Assembly (NCBI RefSeq): GCF_003752365.1
Contig: NZ_RJUO01000001.1
Span: 124,001 to 188,000, forward strand
Reading direction: 5' to 3'
Length of the DNA: 64,000 nt
Source: Frondihabitans sp. PhB188
GTDB taxonomy: Bacteria; Actinomycetota; Actinomycetes; Actinomycetales; Microbacteriaceae
The notes beneath the pieces were generated by a model. It saw only the letters and a program-made list of their open reading frames with translations. It had not been told where the DNA came from and made no database searches. The translations under genes and the position numbers were made by a program. Positions 33,601-41,370 of this stretch are shown in pieces. Position 1 is the stretch's first letter; the number at the start of each line of letters is the position of its first letter.

Positions 33601-34275
33601 CACGGCGACACGGCCCTCGCCGTCGCCGAACAGCTGGACCTCGACGTGCCGGGCGGGGCGCACGAGGCGCTCGAGGAAGACCCCGGCCGAGCCGAAGTTC
33701 TTCTCGGCGAGCCGCGCCACGCCGAGGTAGGCCTCCCGCACCTCGTCGACGGTCGCGCAGGCCTGCATGCCGATCCCGCCGCCGCCGCCGGTCGCCTTGA
33801 GCATGACGGGCAGCCCGATGCTGAGCGCCTCGGAAACCGCCTCGTCGGCGCTTGCGAGCAGGCCCGTCCCGGCCAGCATCGGCACGCCGGCCTCGCCGGC
33901 CAGAGCCCTGGCGGTGTGCTTCGCCCCGAACGACACGATCTGCTCGGGCGTCGGGCCGACGAAGGCCAGCCCCGCGCCCTCGACGGCGCCGGCGAACTCG
34001 ACGTTCTCCGAGAGGAACCCGTAGCCCGGGTGGACGGCGCCCGCGCCGGTGCGCTCCGCCGCCTCGAGGATCGCGTCGATCCGCAGGTACGACTCTCGCG
34101 CCGGCGCCGGTCCGAGCAGCACGCGCTCGTCGGCCTCGCGGACGTGGGGGGCGGCCCGGTCGGCCTCGGAGAACACGGCGACGGCCTTCAGGCCGAGGTC
34201 GTGCGCGGAACGGATGACGCGCCGGGCGATCTCGCCGCGGTTGGCGATCAGGACGGTGTCGAAGCGGGCGCTCAC
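30613..34275 (-). CDS. Biotin-dependent urea/guanidine carboxylase
   Basis: A 1220-residue single-chain carboxylase. The biotin carboxylase domain (about 1-450) contains I-A-N-R-G-E-I-A-R-R, the K-A-T-G-G-G-G-G-I-G-M ATP loop and E-V-N-T-R-L-Q-V-E-H. A carboxyltransferase built from AHS2/AHS1 (KipA/KipI-like) parts follows (about 470-1100), with W-D-D-P-A-T and G-M-E-G-P-G-G-Y-Q-F. The biotinyl domain carries the lysine at residue 1178 in A-M-K-M-E. Homologues with neighbouring 'urea amidolyase-associated' genes are guanidine carboxylases, and I favour that reading. Residue-level specificity cannot be judged here. The GTG overlaps the preceding stop. Confidence 0.85.
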   Translation of the reverse strand: MSARFDTVLIANRGEIARRVIRSAHDLGLKAVAVFSEADRAAPHVREADERVLLGPAPARESYLRIDAILEAAERTGAGAVHPGYGFLSENVEFAGAVEGAGLAFVGPTPEQIVSFGAKHTARALAGEAGVPMLAGTGLLASADEAVSEALSIGLPVMLKATGGGGGIGMQACATVDEVREAYLGVARLAEKNFGSAGVFLERLVRPARHVEVQLFGDGEGRVAVFGDRDCSLQRRNQKVIEEAPAPALPGHVRELLHSSARSLAESVGYRSAGTVEFVYDPVREEASFLEVNTRLQVEHPVTEEVYGVDLVALMLRLARDGSAGIDDAVFDVAAEARGHAVEARVYAEDPAKKSRPSSGLVTRAAFPGDGSPALDGVRVDGWIETGLEVSPFYDPMLAKVIASAPSRDGALDLLREGLESSRVDGVVTNLAFLRSLTDDVELRGAVHSTSTLDETHDPDARIDVVSPGLQTTVQDLPGRVGYWQVGVPPSGPFDPVSFAEANLAVGNPEGAPALEVTATGPTLTFSTPSVVAVTGALATIEVDGVPVAQWEPFDVGAGQTVSVGTAAGPGLRLYLAVRGGIDVPPYLGSASTFTLGGFGGHAGRALLAGDVLRTGSPDSEADHPAIVGDERLTRIPGPTPAHRRPALTSSWQIGVTEGPHAAPDFFTRADLDAFYATDYGVHHNSARTGVRLIGPRPGWAREDGGEAGLHPSNIHDTAYAVGAVDFTGDTPIILGPDGPSLGGFVCPAVVASGELWKVGQLRPGDTVRFVPVREGDAAALVDHRASLTLLTSGGDGDDGVLARRDASADAPSVTYRRDGDDNVLVEYGDMTLDIGLRMRVHALQERLAEAGVAGVVDVTPGIRSLQVHTDARTLRASDMARILQELETEIPPTGELVVPSRTVRLPLSWDDPATRLAIERYMAGVRSDAPWTPWNIEFIRRINGLETVDDVFRTVFDASYLVLGLGDVYLGAPVATPLDPRHRLVTTKYNPARTWTAENSVGIGGAYLCIYGMEGPGGYQFVGRTTQIWNRFRKGGLFQDDPWALRFFDRLEWYPVSADELLELRAETDAGRGVVDTTDGEFSIASYQRFLDDNAGSIADFRAVQAAAFDAEKERWRVSGEFDVRDEPPVPATDEVVLPEGATGVSAPFLSTIWQVNVEKGAIVEKGDRILAVEAMKMESVIEAPVSGRILEVYASTGDQVSPGQVLVSIEHGSNGAAS

Positions 34276-34994
34276 AGCGCGGCCCCGCCGGACGTGACGA
34301 TCATCCGGAGCGGAGTCGGGTTGAAGTCGTTGCAGGGGTTGTTCATCTGCGGGCAGTTCGAGATGACCACGAGGACGTCGCGCTCGGCGCGGACCGCGAC
34401 GCGGCGGCCCGGCGCGCTGATCCCGTCGACGATGCCGAGGGTGCCGTCCTGCTCGACGGGGACGTTCATGAACCAGTTCAGGTTCGACACCAGGTCGCGG
34501 GCGCCGAGGCCGCGCTTGGCGCCCTCCGCCAGGAAGTTCTCGCGGCAGCCGTGCTGGAAGTGCGTGTGGTAGCCGTAGCGGAGCGTGTTCGACTCCTTGG
34601 AGCAGGCGCCCCCGATGGTGTCCTGGCGGTCGATCTCGTTCGCCGTCACCGTCATCAGCGGCTCGCCCTCGCCGGAGCGCAGCACGGTGCCCTCCCGCAC
34701 GTAGGCGTTGCCCTGCCAGGCGATCGTGTCGGGCACGCTGTAGCGCCGGCCGTGGTCGAGCGCGTCGAAGATCAGGCAGTCGGCCGACTGGTTGCCGCCG
34801 ACGTCGACGATGGTGAGGACGTCGCCTGAGGCGACGATCCCCGACCACGAGGCGCAGGGTGCGATCCGATCGTCGAGGACGACTGCTCCGGCGGACAGCG
34901 GGCCGGACCAGTCGAGCGGCGACCCGTCGGCCATCGAGGCGCCGACCGGGACGGTCGACTCCAGGGTTCCGGTGGTGGTGGCGAACAGGGTCAT
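34272..34994 (-). CDS. Urea amidolyase-associated protein / carboxyguanidine deiminase subunit
   Basis: A 240-residue protein of the DUF1989 family ('urea amidolyase-associated protein 2'). It shows D-V-G-G-N-Q-S-A-D-C-L-I-F, a metal-binding-like C and H pattern, and Y-H-T-H-F-Q-H-G-C-R-E-N-F-L. Homologues form a heterodimeric enzyme that converts carboxyguanidine to allophanate. Its ends overlap both neighbours by 4 bp, so it is tightly coupled with the carboxylase and the partner subunit. Confidence 0.75.
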   Translation of the reverse strand: MTLFATTTGTLESTVPVGASMADGSPLDWSGPLSAGAVVLDDRIAPCASWSGIVASGDVLTIVDVGGNQSADCLIFDALDHGRRYSVPDTIAWQGNAYVREGTVLRSGEGEPLMTVTANEIDRQDTIGGACSKESNTLRYGYHTHFQHGCRENFLAEGAKRGLGARDLVSNLNWFMNVPVEQDGTLGIVDGISAPGRRVAVRAERDVLVVISNCPQMNNPCNDFNPTPLRMIVTSGGAAL

Positions 34995-35854
34995 GGTCGG
35001 CGTGCCTCCCAGTAGTCGGCGGTGTTGAGGTAGGCGCGGGTGCGCTCCGGGCTGGTGCTCCACGCCGCATCGCCCGGACCGGTGGGGGAGCCTCGCCACG
35101 CGTGGACCCGCAGCGGGCCCACCGTGTACGACTCCCGCGGGTCGAGGGGGTGCGGCACGTTGGCCACGAGCAGGATCAGCGGGAGCTCGGCGGTCAGCTC
35201 GACGAAGGCGCCCACTCCTGCGCTCCCATCGAAGTGCACGTCGCCCTGCTCGTCGACGCGGGCGCCCTGGAAGAACGACACCGACGGCGGTAGGTCGCGC
35301 GGAGTCAGGCCGTGCTTCGCGGCGCCGAGCACGAACAGGTCGCGGCCCGCCGGCGCCGGGCCCTCGGGCACGCTGGCGCCGTACTTCCTGTCGTTCCAGG
35401 CCGCGGTCGAGGTGCCGCAGAACGCGTCGTGATGACCCGAGCCGTCGCGGGTCACCGTGGCGAGCACCCGCCCGTCGCCCGAGAGAAGCGGATGCCCCTC
35501 GCCGAGGTACGCCTGCCACGGGATCTTCTGCGTGTCGGCGACGTTCAGGCGCTCCCACGGCTCGAGCGCATTGAAGACGAGCACGTGCGCGCACGCGTCG
35601 CCCGTCGGATCGTCGAAGCGGATGCGCGTGCCTCGGGCGACGACGCGGTGGGTGTATCCGCCGGGCGCGACGGTCTCGGCCCAGGTCAGGTCGCTCGGAT
35701 CGATGCCCTCGGGCGCGAACGGCGAGGTGGAGGCCGGGAGGTACGGCATGAAGTCGGCCGTCAGCTCCGCCCGAGCCCGCGCGTTCTCGCGGGCGGCCCA
35801 CACCGTGTCCGTGCCGGGAGCCGCGGCGCCGATGGCCGTCGTGTCGGCCGTCAT
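34991..35854 (-). CDS. Urea amidolyase-associated protein / carboxyguanidine deiminase subunit (partner)
   Basis: A 287-residue second DUF1989 family member: G-G-Y-T-H-R-V-V-A-R-G-T-R-I, D-P-T-G-D-A-C-A-H-V-L-V-F, F-C-G-T-S-T and F-F-Q-G-A-R-V. It is the partner subunit of the preceding DUF1989 protein, each overlapping the next by a few bases. It is expected to act with it on carboxyguanidine made by the downstream carboxylase. Names such as UAAP1 or UAAP2 are interchangeable by eye, so I give no symbol. Confidence 0.75.
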   Translation of the reverse strand: MTADTTAIGAAAPGTDTVWAARENARARAELTADFMPYLPASTSPFAPEGIDPSDLTWAETVAPGGYTHRVVARGTRIRFDDPTGDACAHVLVFNALEPWERLNVADTQKIPWQAYLGEGHPLLSGDGRVLATVTRDGSGHHDAFCGTSTAAWNDRKYGASVPEGPAPAGRDLFVLGAAKHGLTPRDLPPSVSFFQGARVDEQGDVHFDGSAGVGAFVELTAELPLILLVANVPHPLDPRESYTVGPLRVHAWRGSPTGPGDAAWSTSPERTRAYLNTADYWEARRP

Positions 35855-37449
35855 GCGGCCTCCACCAGGGGGATCGCGGCGGTCGTCGGGACGAGCCGCA
35901 GGGCGCTGTGACGGCGGTGCGTCGCGGCGTAGTACGCGCCGCCGACGAGGAGCGTGGCCGTGATGAACAGGAGCGCCGACCACTGCAGCCACCAGCTGTG
36001 CCCGGTCAGGTCGTAGATCGCCGCGCGCGGCCAGGCGAGGTTGATCACCATGAGCACCTGGAAGACGACCGCGACGACGTTGACCGGGATGGCCCAGCGG
36101 CCCATCGAGAACAGCGGCCTGCCGTCCTCGTCGACGCCGGCCTCCTTGTCGCGCGTCCAGCCCTGGAGGCGCCGCACGAGGAGCGGCACGGTGACGCCGA
36201 GGTAGGCGAGGTAGAGCATCGCGATGCAGAGGCTCGACAGCGCCGTGAACAGGGCCGAGTTGCCCGAGTTGACGGCCAGTGCGATCGCGGCGGCCACGCC
36301 CACGACGACCGAGGTCGCGATCGGCGTCCCCGTGCGCGGAGACACCCTCGCGAGGAAGGCCGAGAACGGCAGAGCCCGCTCGCGGGCCATGGAGTAGACC
36401 ATGCGCGAGCCCGACGTCTGCACCGCCAGCGTGCAGGCGAAGACCGCCACGGCCACGCAGCACAGGAGCAGCCGTCCGAGGACGCCTCCGAGCCGGGACT
36501 CGACCACGCCGGCGAGCCCGCCGGAGACGAGCGAGCCGTCGGACAGGCTCGGAGCCGCGACGAGGGCCGCGACGATGAGGAGCGCGCCGCCGAGGCCCGA
36601 GACCGTGAGGGCGCGGATGATCGTCTTGGGCGTCGTGCGGCGGGGCGCATGCGTCTCCTCCGAGAGCTCGCCCGCCGAGTCGAAGCCCACCATGACGTAG
36701 GCCGCCATCAGCGCCGACGCCAGCCACACCCAGAGGTACGAGCCGCCCGGGGCGCGGCCCTCGGGCGTGAAGACGACGCTCGCCGACCGCTCGGGCAGGA
36801 GGAACAGCGCCGCCACGAGCACGACGACACCGACGATCTCGATGGTGACGCCGACGCTCGTCACGCGCGCCATGAGCTTCACCGAGACGATGTTCACCGC
36901 CGTCGTGATCGCCAGCATGATGATGCCGAGCACGACGGCGTTCTGCGCTCCGGTCGCAGACAGCGGTGCCGAGTCGGCCGTCGGGCCGCCGACGATCTGG
37001 AAGCCGGACCAGATCGCCGGGAGCACGGCCTGCACGGCGACCGCTGCGACGGCGACGGTGAGGATCTGCCCGATGATCATCGTCCAGCCGGTGAACCAGC
37101 CGACCACCGACCCGGCCAGGCGGCTCGACCACTGGAAGATGGCGCCCGAGATCGGCCACCAGGCCGCCAGCTGCGCGAAGTTGAGGGCCACCATCAGCTG
37201 GCCGACGAACACGACCGGCCACGCCCAGAAGAACGCGGCGCCGCCGAACGAGAAGCCGAGGCCGAACAGCTGGAACACGGTCGTGAGGATCGAGACGAAC
37301 GAGAATCCGGCGGCGAACGAGGCGAAGGAGCCCACGCCGCGGTGGAGGTCCTGCGGGTAGCCGAGCGCGTTCGGCTCCGCCGAGTCGGTGCGGACCGCGG
37401 CGGGCTCGGTGCGGGGCGAGAGCGGGGTGGAGCGAGAGGGCGAGCTCAT
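35851..37449 (-). CDS. APC family permease (probable guanidine/urea or amine importer)
   Basis: A 532-residue permease with about 12 membrane helices. The APC-family start S-F-A-S-F-A-A-G-F-S-F-V-S-I-L-T-T is at about 45-60. A conserved V-G-F-D-S-A-G-E-L-S-E-E-T segment lies in the middle, as in amino acid/amine transporters of this type. It is the first gene of the guanidine operon, so its substrate is probably guanidine or urea. Its upstream region holds a GlnR-type box and a possible TetR operator. Confidence 0.8.
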   Translation of the reverse strand: MSSPSRSTPLSPRTEPAAVRTDSAEPNALGYPQDLHRGVGSFASFAAGFSFVSILTTVFQLFGLGFSFGGAAFFWAWPVVFVGQLMVALNFAQLAAWWPISGAIFQWSSRLAGSVVGWFTGWTMIIGQILTVAVAAVAVQAVLPAIWSGFQIVGGPTADSAPLSATGAQNAVVLGIIMLAITTAVNIVSVKLMARVTSVGVTIEIVGVVVLVAALFLLPERSASVVFTPEGRAPGGSYLWVWLASALMAAYVMVGFDSAGELSEETHAPRRTTPKTIIRALTVSGLGGALLIVAALVAAPSLSDGSLVSGGLAGVVESRLGGVLGRLLLCCVAVAVFACTLAVQTSGSRMVYSMARERALPFSAFLARVSPRTGTPIATSVVVGVAAAIALAVNSGNSALFTALSSLCIAMLYLAYLGVTVPLLVRRLQGWTRDKEAGVDEDGRPLFSMGRWAIPVNVVAVVFQVLMVINLAWPRAAIYDLTGHSWWLQWSALLFITATLLVGGAYYAATHRRHSALRLVPTTAAIPLVEAA

Positions 37450-37473
37450 GACGTGCCTTTCGCGAGGGGAATT

Positions 37474-37489
37474 CCTGTCGAGCGACAGG
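37474..37489. promoter_or_regulatory. Inverted repeat CCTGTCG-AG-CGACAGG, possible TetR operator
   Basis: Seven-base arms with a two-base spacer, 25 bp upstream of the APC permease ATG. The site overlaps the expected transcription start region of the guanidine operon. The operon's own TetR is the candidate ligand. Confidence 0.45.
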
Positions 37490-37528
37490 TATGTGCCTCA
37501 CAGTCTGGAAGCGTGGCGTCACGCCCCC

Positions 37529-37555
37529 GTTTCTCTGCTGTTACGGGTGCGTTAA
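37529..37555 (-). promoter_or_regulatory. GlnR-type nitrogen-control box
   Basis: On the leftward strand three half-sites at regular spacing: TTAAC-n6-GTAAC-n6-GAAAC. The last two fit the published GlnR consensus gTnAC-n6-GaAAC exactly. It lies about 80-106 bp before the APC permease start, which suits nitrogen-responsive activation of the operon. Confidence 0.6.
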
Positions 37556-37559
37556 CTCG

Positions 37560-37950
37560 CCGCGGGACCGCGTCGCCCGCGTCGCGCGCGACCGCATCGT
37601 CGTGCTCGACAAGCGGCCCGTCGGCGATCCGGCCGTCGACCGGAAGCTCGGCCTCGTCGTGGCCGATCCGCGTCCGCACCCGATCGTCCGCCGGCTCGCC
37701 CTCATCGACACCGATGTCATGTGCGACACGGTGCGCGACGACCTCATCGCGCGAGGCGTGCTCGTCGAACGTGAGCGGAGGGTGTTGGGGGTCTTCCGGC
37801 GCCGCTCGGTCGTCGAGGGCGACGCCGCGGGGATCCTGCGCCGGCTCGTGACGCCGATCGACCCCGAGCGGCTGAAGGTGCACCGCGAGGCCGACGTGGC
37901 GCAGGCGGTGCGCAGCATCATCGTGGCGCGGCGGGAGGCGGCGGCGGGGG
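37560..37950 (+). pseudogene. Truncated GPP34 family remnant
   Basis: Rightward coding traces resemble the middle and end of the GPP34 protein at 27391: L-L-A-L/I-D runs, R-R-V-L-G-V-F-R-R-R (compare K-R-V-L-G-I-F-P-S-K-R), and a C-terminal E-A-D-V-A-Q-A-V-R-S-I (compare D-A-D-V-A-R-A-V-R-S-S). The first about 40 residues and an internal stretch of about 60 residues are missing. No start with a ribosome site fits. The broken 5' end abuts the GlnR box. The frame runs on into the convergent oxidoreductase, as expected of a dead gene. Confidence 0.6.
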
Positions 37951-37999
37951 CGACTGACGTGGCCGGCACCTCGGCCGCCGCCGCCCCGCCGCAGGGACG

Positions 38000-39028
38000 T
38001 CAGCCGGCTGAGGTCGTGTCGCCGATGTCGATGAGCACCTTCCCGGTGACGGAATCCTGGACGGCCTGGTGCGCCGCCGCCGTCTCGGCGAGGGGGAAGC
38101 GGACGAGCGGGAGCCCCGCGGCCTCGCCGACGGGGAGCGCGCCGGCGATGAGGGCCTCGGTGACGTCCTCGACCGCGGCCCGCATGGCCGTCTCGCCGAT
38201 CGTGTAGAGCAGCACGAACTGGTAGCGCGTGTTCTTCGACATGTTGGGGCGCACCGCGAGCTCTGCGGTCGCGCCGCCGTCGTCGGCGTACATCGACACG
38301 ACGGCGCGCTGCCCGACCACGTCGGCGTCGAGGTCGGCGTTCTGCACGATCGAGACCTCGACGACGATGTCGACGCCGTCGGGGGCGATCGCCTTCACGA
38401 CAGCGGCCGTGTCTTCGGTGCGGTAGTTCACCACGTGGTGCGCGCCCGCGCGTCGCGCCAGCTCGGCCTTCTCGTCGCTCGAGATCGTCGTGATGACGGT
38501 CGCGCCCGCCCAGCGCGCGAGCTGGATGGCGGCGTGGCCCACGGCTCCGGCGCCACCCGCGACGAGCACCACCCGCCCGTCGAGCGCGCCCGCGTGCAGG
38601 CGGTCGGGACCGCCCTCGAGCACGGTCAGGGCGCGGTGGGCGGTCATCGCGGGGACGCCCATGGTCGCCCCGACGTCGAAGCTCGTGCCCGCGGGAAGCT
38701 TCACGACCCGCTCGGCCGGGAGGACGGTGTACTCCTGCGCGGTGCCGGTCGGTCGGTTGCGAGCCGAGAGGTACGTCCAGACGCGGTCGCCGACCTCGAG
38801 GGTCGAGACGCCGTCGCCGAGAGCGTCGACGACGCCCGCTCCGTCTTGGTTCGGGGTGACCTCGGGGAACTCGACGGTTCCGTTCTGCCGCGACTTCCAG
38901 TCGGTGGGGTTGACGGCCGAGACGACGACGCGCACGCGCACCTCGCCGGGGCCGGGGGTCGGGATGTCGCGGTCGACGAGGTGGAGGACGTCGGGGGAGC
39001 CGGGCTCGGTGTAGACGATGGTTCGCAT
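38000..39028 (-). CDS. NADPH:quinone oxidoreductase-like (zinc-less MDR) protein
   Basis: A 342-residue medium-chain dehydrogenase without the catalytic zinc ligands. It has N-P-T-D-W-K at the position of the zeta-crystallin signature, A-M-T-A-H-R-A-L, and the nucleotide motif V-A-G-G-A-G-A-V-G-H-A-A-I-Q-L-A. Likely reduces quinones or alpha,beta-unsaturated carbonyls. The ATG at 39028 is preferred to an upstream TTG. It lies 8 bp downstream of a MarR gene on the same strand, a common quinone/electrophile-response arrangement. Confidence 0.8.
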   Translation of the reverse strand: MRTIVYTEPGSPDVLHLVDRDIPTPGPGEVRVRVVVSAVNPTDWKSRQNGTVEFPEVTPNQDGAGVVDALGDGVSTLEVGDRVWTYLSARNRPTGTAQEYTVLPAERVVKLPAGTSFDVGATMGVPAMTAHRALTVLEGGPDRLHAGALDGRVVLVAGGAGAVGHAAIQLARWAGATVITTISSDEKAELARRAGAHHVVNYRTEDTAAVVKAIAPDGVDIVVEVSIVQNADLDADVVGQRAVVSMYADDGGATAELAVRPNMSKNTRYQFVLLYTIGETAMRAAVEDVTEALIAGALPVGEAAGLPLVRFPLAETAAAHQAVQDSVTGKVLIDIGDTTSAG

Positions 39029-39036
39029 GAGCCCAG

Positions 39037-39519
39037 TCAACTACCGGAGGCGAAGAGCTTCCCGTCGGGGTCGAGCCGGCCGAGCACCGCGTCGCTGATG
39101 GAGCGGAGCTGCACGACCTGCGCGGGCGTCAAGGCGTCGATGACCGAGTCGCGGACGTTAGCCACGTGGCCGGGCGCGGCGTGCACGACCTTCCGCCAGC
39201 CCGCGTCCGTGAGCGAGGCGTCGGTGGCGCGGCGGTCGTCGGCGCTGGGGCTGCGGGCCACGAGCCTCTGCTCTTCGAGGCGGGTCACGACCCGGGAGAG
39301 CCGGGGGAGCGTGGCGTTGGTGCGGGTCGCCAGCGCCGTCATGCGGAGCGTGCGGTCGGGTGCCTCGGACAGCATCGCCAGCACGAAGTAGTCGAAGTGG
39401 GTGAGCCGCTCGTCGCGCTGCAGCTGGGAGTCGAGGACGCCCGGGAGCAGCTCCAGGACGGCCGCGAACCGCACCCACGCCTCGCGCTCGTCGGAGGTGA
39501 GCCACCGGGTTTCCGTCAT
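39037..39519 (-). CDS. MarR family transcriptional regulator
   Basis: A 160-residue winged-helix regulator. The recognition region reads R-M-T-A-L-A-T-R-T-N-A-T-L-P-R-L-S-R-V-V, with wing R-L-E-E-Q-R-L-V-A-R and S-P-S-A-D-D-R-R-A. It precedes a quinone oxidoreductase in an apparent two-gene operon. The AGCAA-TTGG-TTGCT palindrome just upstream is a likely autoregulatory operator. Confidence 0.8.
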   Translation of the reverse strand: MTETRWLTSDEREAWVRFAAVLELLPGVLDSQLQRDERLTHFDYFVLAMLSEAPDRTLRMTALATRTNATLPRLSRVVTRLEEQRLVARSPSADDRRATDASLTDAGWRKVVHAAPGHVANVRDSVIDALTPAQVVQLRSISDAVLGRLDPDGKLFASGS

Positions 39520-39531
39520 GGGCGAGATCCT

Positions 39532-39545
39532 AGCAATTGGTTGCT
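39532..39545. promoter_or_regulatory. Candidate MarR operator
   Basis: AGCAA-TTGG-TTGCT inverted repeat starting 13 bp upstream of the MarR ATG and overlapping its -10 region (TAGGAT). It is AT-rich locally. Confidence 0.5.
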
Positions 39546-39581
39546 TCTACAAGTAAACGGACGGCGGCCTACGCTGGATGA

Positions 39582-39998
39582 ATGGACGACCGGTTTCGCG
39601 TGGACGGCGTCGACCTCGGCGTCGACCTCCGGAGGTCGGTGGCCACCCTGGACGCCGACGGGTGCCTCGACGCGCGCGTGCTCGCCGGTGCTGTGCCCGG
39701 CGCTGTGGCGGAGTGGGCGACGGTGGCTCCGCAGATCCTGCTCGCGAGGGTCCCGGTATGGTTCGACGAGGCGGGGTTCGGGGCGACCATCGACCCCGCC
39801 TTCGTCGACGACCTGGAGCTCGACGAGGGGGAGGCCGTCTTCGCCCTGAGCTCGCGGTTCGACCTCGGCGGGCGCCTCACCGTGCACGCGGGCGACCGGC
39901 TGCGCTTCGTGGGCGAGGTGCAGACGCCGTGGTCGGAGTCGCCGTGGCGGCTCGACGTGTCGCTGGCCTTCGGCGGGCGCCGTCGCACGGCAGTCTGA
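39582..39998 (+). CDS. Hypothetical protein
   Basis: A 138-residue acidic protein of about four beta-rich segments ending in R-R-R-T-A-V. The M-D-D-R-F-R-V-D-G-V-D-L-G-V-D start is regular, and no cysteine or membrane stretch is seen. No family is recognised. TACGCT lies exactly six bases before the ATG, so it is likely a real, leaderless gene. It is unlinked to its neighbours by operon structure. Confidence 0.6.
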   Translation: MDDRFRVDGVDLGVDLRRSVATLDADGCLDARVLAGAVPGAVAEWATVAPQILLARVPVWFDEAGFGATIDPAFVDDLELDEGEAVFALSSRFDLGGRLTVHAGDRLRFVGEVQTPWSESPWRLDVSLAFGGRRRTAV

Positions 39999-40047
39999 GC
40001 GCCACCCGCCAAGACCGACACCTGTCGGGGATATCCTGCCTGAAGCC

Positions 40048-41364
40048 ATGACAACTGCAGAAGACTCTCACAAGCACGTCGGCGACAAGCCCGGCGCCTG
40101 GACCCGCTACCGCAACTCGTACGAGAAGCTGCCGCCCGGGGTCCAGCTCATCGGGCTCCAGCTCTGGCTGCCGTTCTTCTTCGTGATCTGCTTCTGCTTC
40201 TTCTACGTGCTGGCGTTCCACGACCCGACGCCCAAAGACCTCCCGGTCGCGTTCGTCGGCTCGTCGAGCTCCGAGGTCGCGGATGCGTTCGCCAAGCAGA
40301 CGGTCGGCGAGTTCGACGTCACCACCGTCGCGACGCTCGCCGAGGCCCGCGAGGGCGTGCGGTCGGGCGAGCTCGTCGCCGCCTTCGAGCCAGGCACGAC
40401 CACCTCGACCCTGGTGGTCGCGAGCGCTGCGCAGTACCAGATCGCCACCCTCGCGAAGACGGCATTCACTCCGGTCGCGAGTCAGCTCGGCGGCACTCTC
40501 GCGGTAGACGACCTCGCACCCCTGCCCGCCGGCGACTCGTTCGGCACGGTGCTCTTCTACGTCACGCTCGTCTTCATGATCGCCGGCTACATGAGCGCGA
40601 TGTTCGTCGGCCTGATGGGCGGCGCCCTGCGGCACCGGGTGCGCCTGGCCATCATCGCCGGCGTCGCCGTCGTGCTGCCGCTCATCGCCGTGGTGATCAC
40701 GCACTCGATCATCGGTGCCGTGTCGGGCAACTTCTTCGAGATCTGGGGGATCGGCGCGCTCACGGTCTTCACCGTCGGTCTCGTGACCAACGGGCTCGCG
40801 TACTTCCTCGGCCGGTTCGTCGCCGCGGGCGCCCTTCTGATCTTCGTCTTCTTCACCGTCCCGGCCTCGGGTGGAGCCATCCCCGTGCAGCTCGTGCCGG
40901 AGTTCTTCCAGCACCTTCACCCCTTCGTCGCAGGAACGGGCACCATCGAGCTGCTGCGACGCGCCGAGTACGGCGTCGGCCCCGACGTGTGGAGCGCCTT
41001 CCGGATCTTCGCGGGGTACCTCGTGGCCGGAGCCCTGCTCACGATCTTCGGCAAGAAGCTGTTCACGCGCCGGATGCGCACGGCCGCCATCACCGGCAAG
41101 CGGCCGTCGATGCTCGCGACGGCGCAGGGTCTCGCCATCGCGGCCGGGCGCAAGGCGGCCGAGGAGGCCGCGAACAGCGCCCAGGGCGGCGGGGTCGGCA
41201 CGGCGCCGTCGGACGGGGACGCGCGCGTCGACACGTCGTCGGTGCGGGTGCAGGCCGAGCGCGACGGTCAGCTGCACCGCGACCACCGCGACCACCGCGA
41301 CGGCGGCGTCGGCGCGCCGAGCGGCGGCCCGAGCGCGTCGGCGGTGGCCTCGGCGAGCGAGTAG
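40048..41364 (+). CDS. ABC-2 / YhgE-like multi-pass membrane protein
   Basis: A 438-residue protein: membrane helix near residues 30-53, a periplasmic domain (about 60-160), then five or six helices between about 165 and 330 with V-L-F-Y-V-T-L-V-F-M-I-A-G-Y-M-S-A-M, followed by a long cytoplasmic tail. The pattern resembles ABC-2 permease/YhgE-Pip-like proteins (also DUF3533), and no ATPase gene is adjacent. The tail contains an H-R-D-H-R-D-H-R-D triple repeat. TATCCT lies about ten bases before the ATG. It may export a small molecule or act in stress tolerance. Confidence 0.65.
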   Translation: MTTAEDSHKHVGDKPGAWTRYRNSYEKLPPGVQLIGLQLWLPFFFVICFCFFYVLAFHDPTPKDLPVAFVGSSSSEVADAFAKQTVGEFDVTTVATLAEAREGVRSGELVAAFEPGTTTSTLVVASAAQYQIATLAKTAFTPVASQLGGTLAVDDLAPLPAGDSFGTVLFYVTLVFMIAGYMSAMFVGLMGGALRHRVRLAIIAGVAVVLPLIAVVITHSIIGAVSGNFFEIWGIGALTVFTVGLVTNGLAYFLGRFVAAGALLIFVFFTVPASGGAIPVQLVPEFFQHLHPFVAGTGTIELLRRAEYGVGPDVWSAFRIFAGYLVAGALLTIFGKKLFTRRMRTAAITGKRPSMLATAQGLAIAAGRKAAEEAANSAQGGGVGTAPSDGDARVDTSSVRVQAERDGQLHRDHRDHRDGGVGAPSGGPSASAVASASE

Positions 41365-41370
41365 CTGCGG

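Noticed and set aside
30637-34572. Very long open frame on the + strand opposite the carboxylase
   Set aside because: It is the shadow of a GC-rich gene with strong codon bias. Its content is Arg/Asp/Val/Gly-rich with no motifs, while the opposite strand encodes a full carboxylase.
37450-37560. ykkC/guanidine-I riboswitch before the APC permease
   Set aside because: I looked for the conserved GGGUUCCG-like core on the leftward strand and did not see it. Only a GlnR-like box and a short inverted repeat are present.
37491-38207. Functional GPP34 gene
   Set aside because: No valid start, missing N-terminus, internal loss and run-on into the convergent gene make a working protein unlikely.
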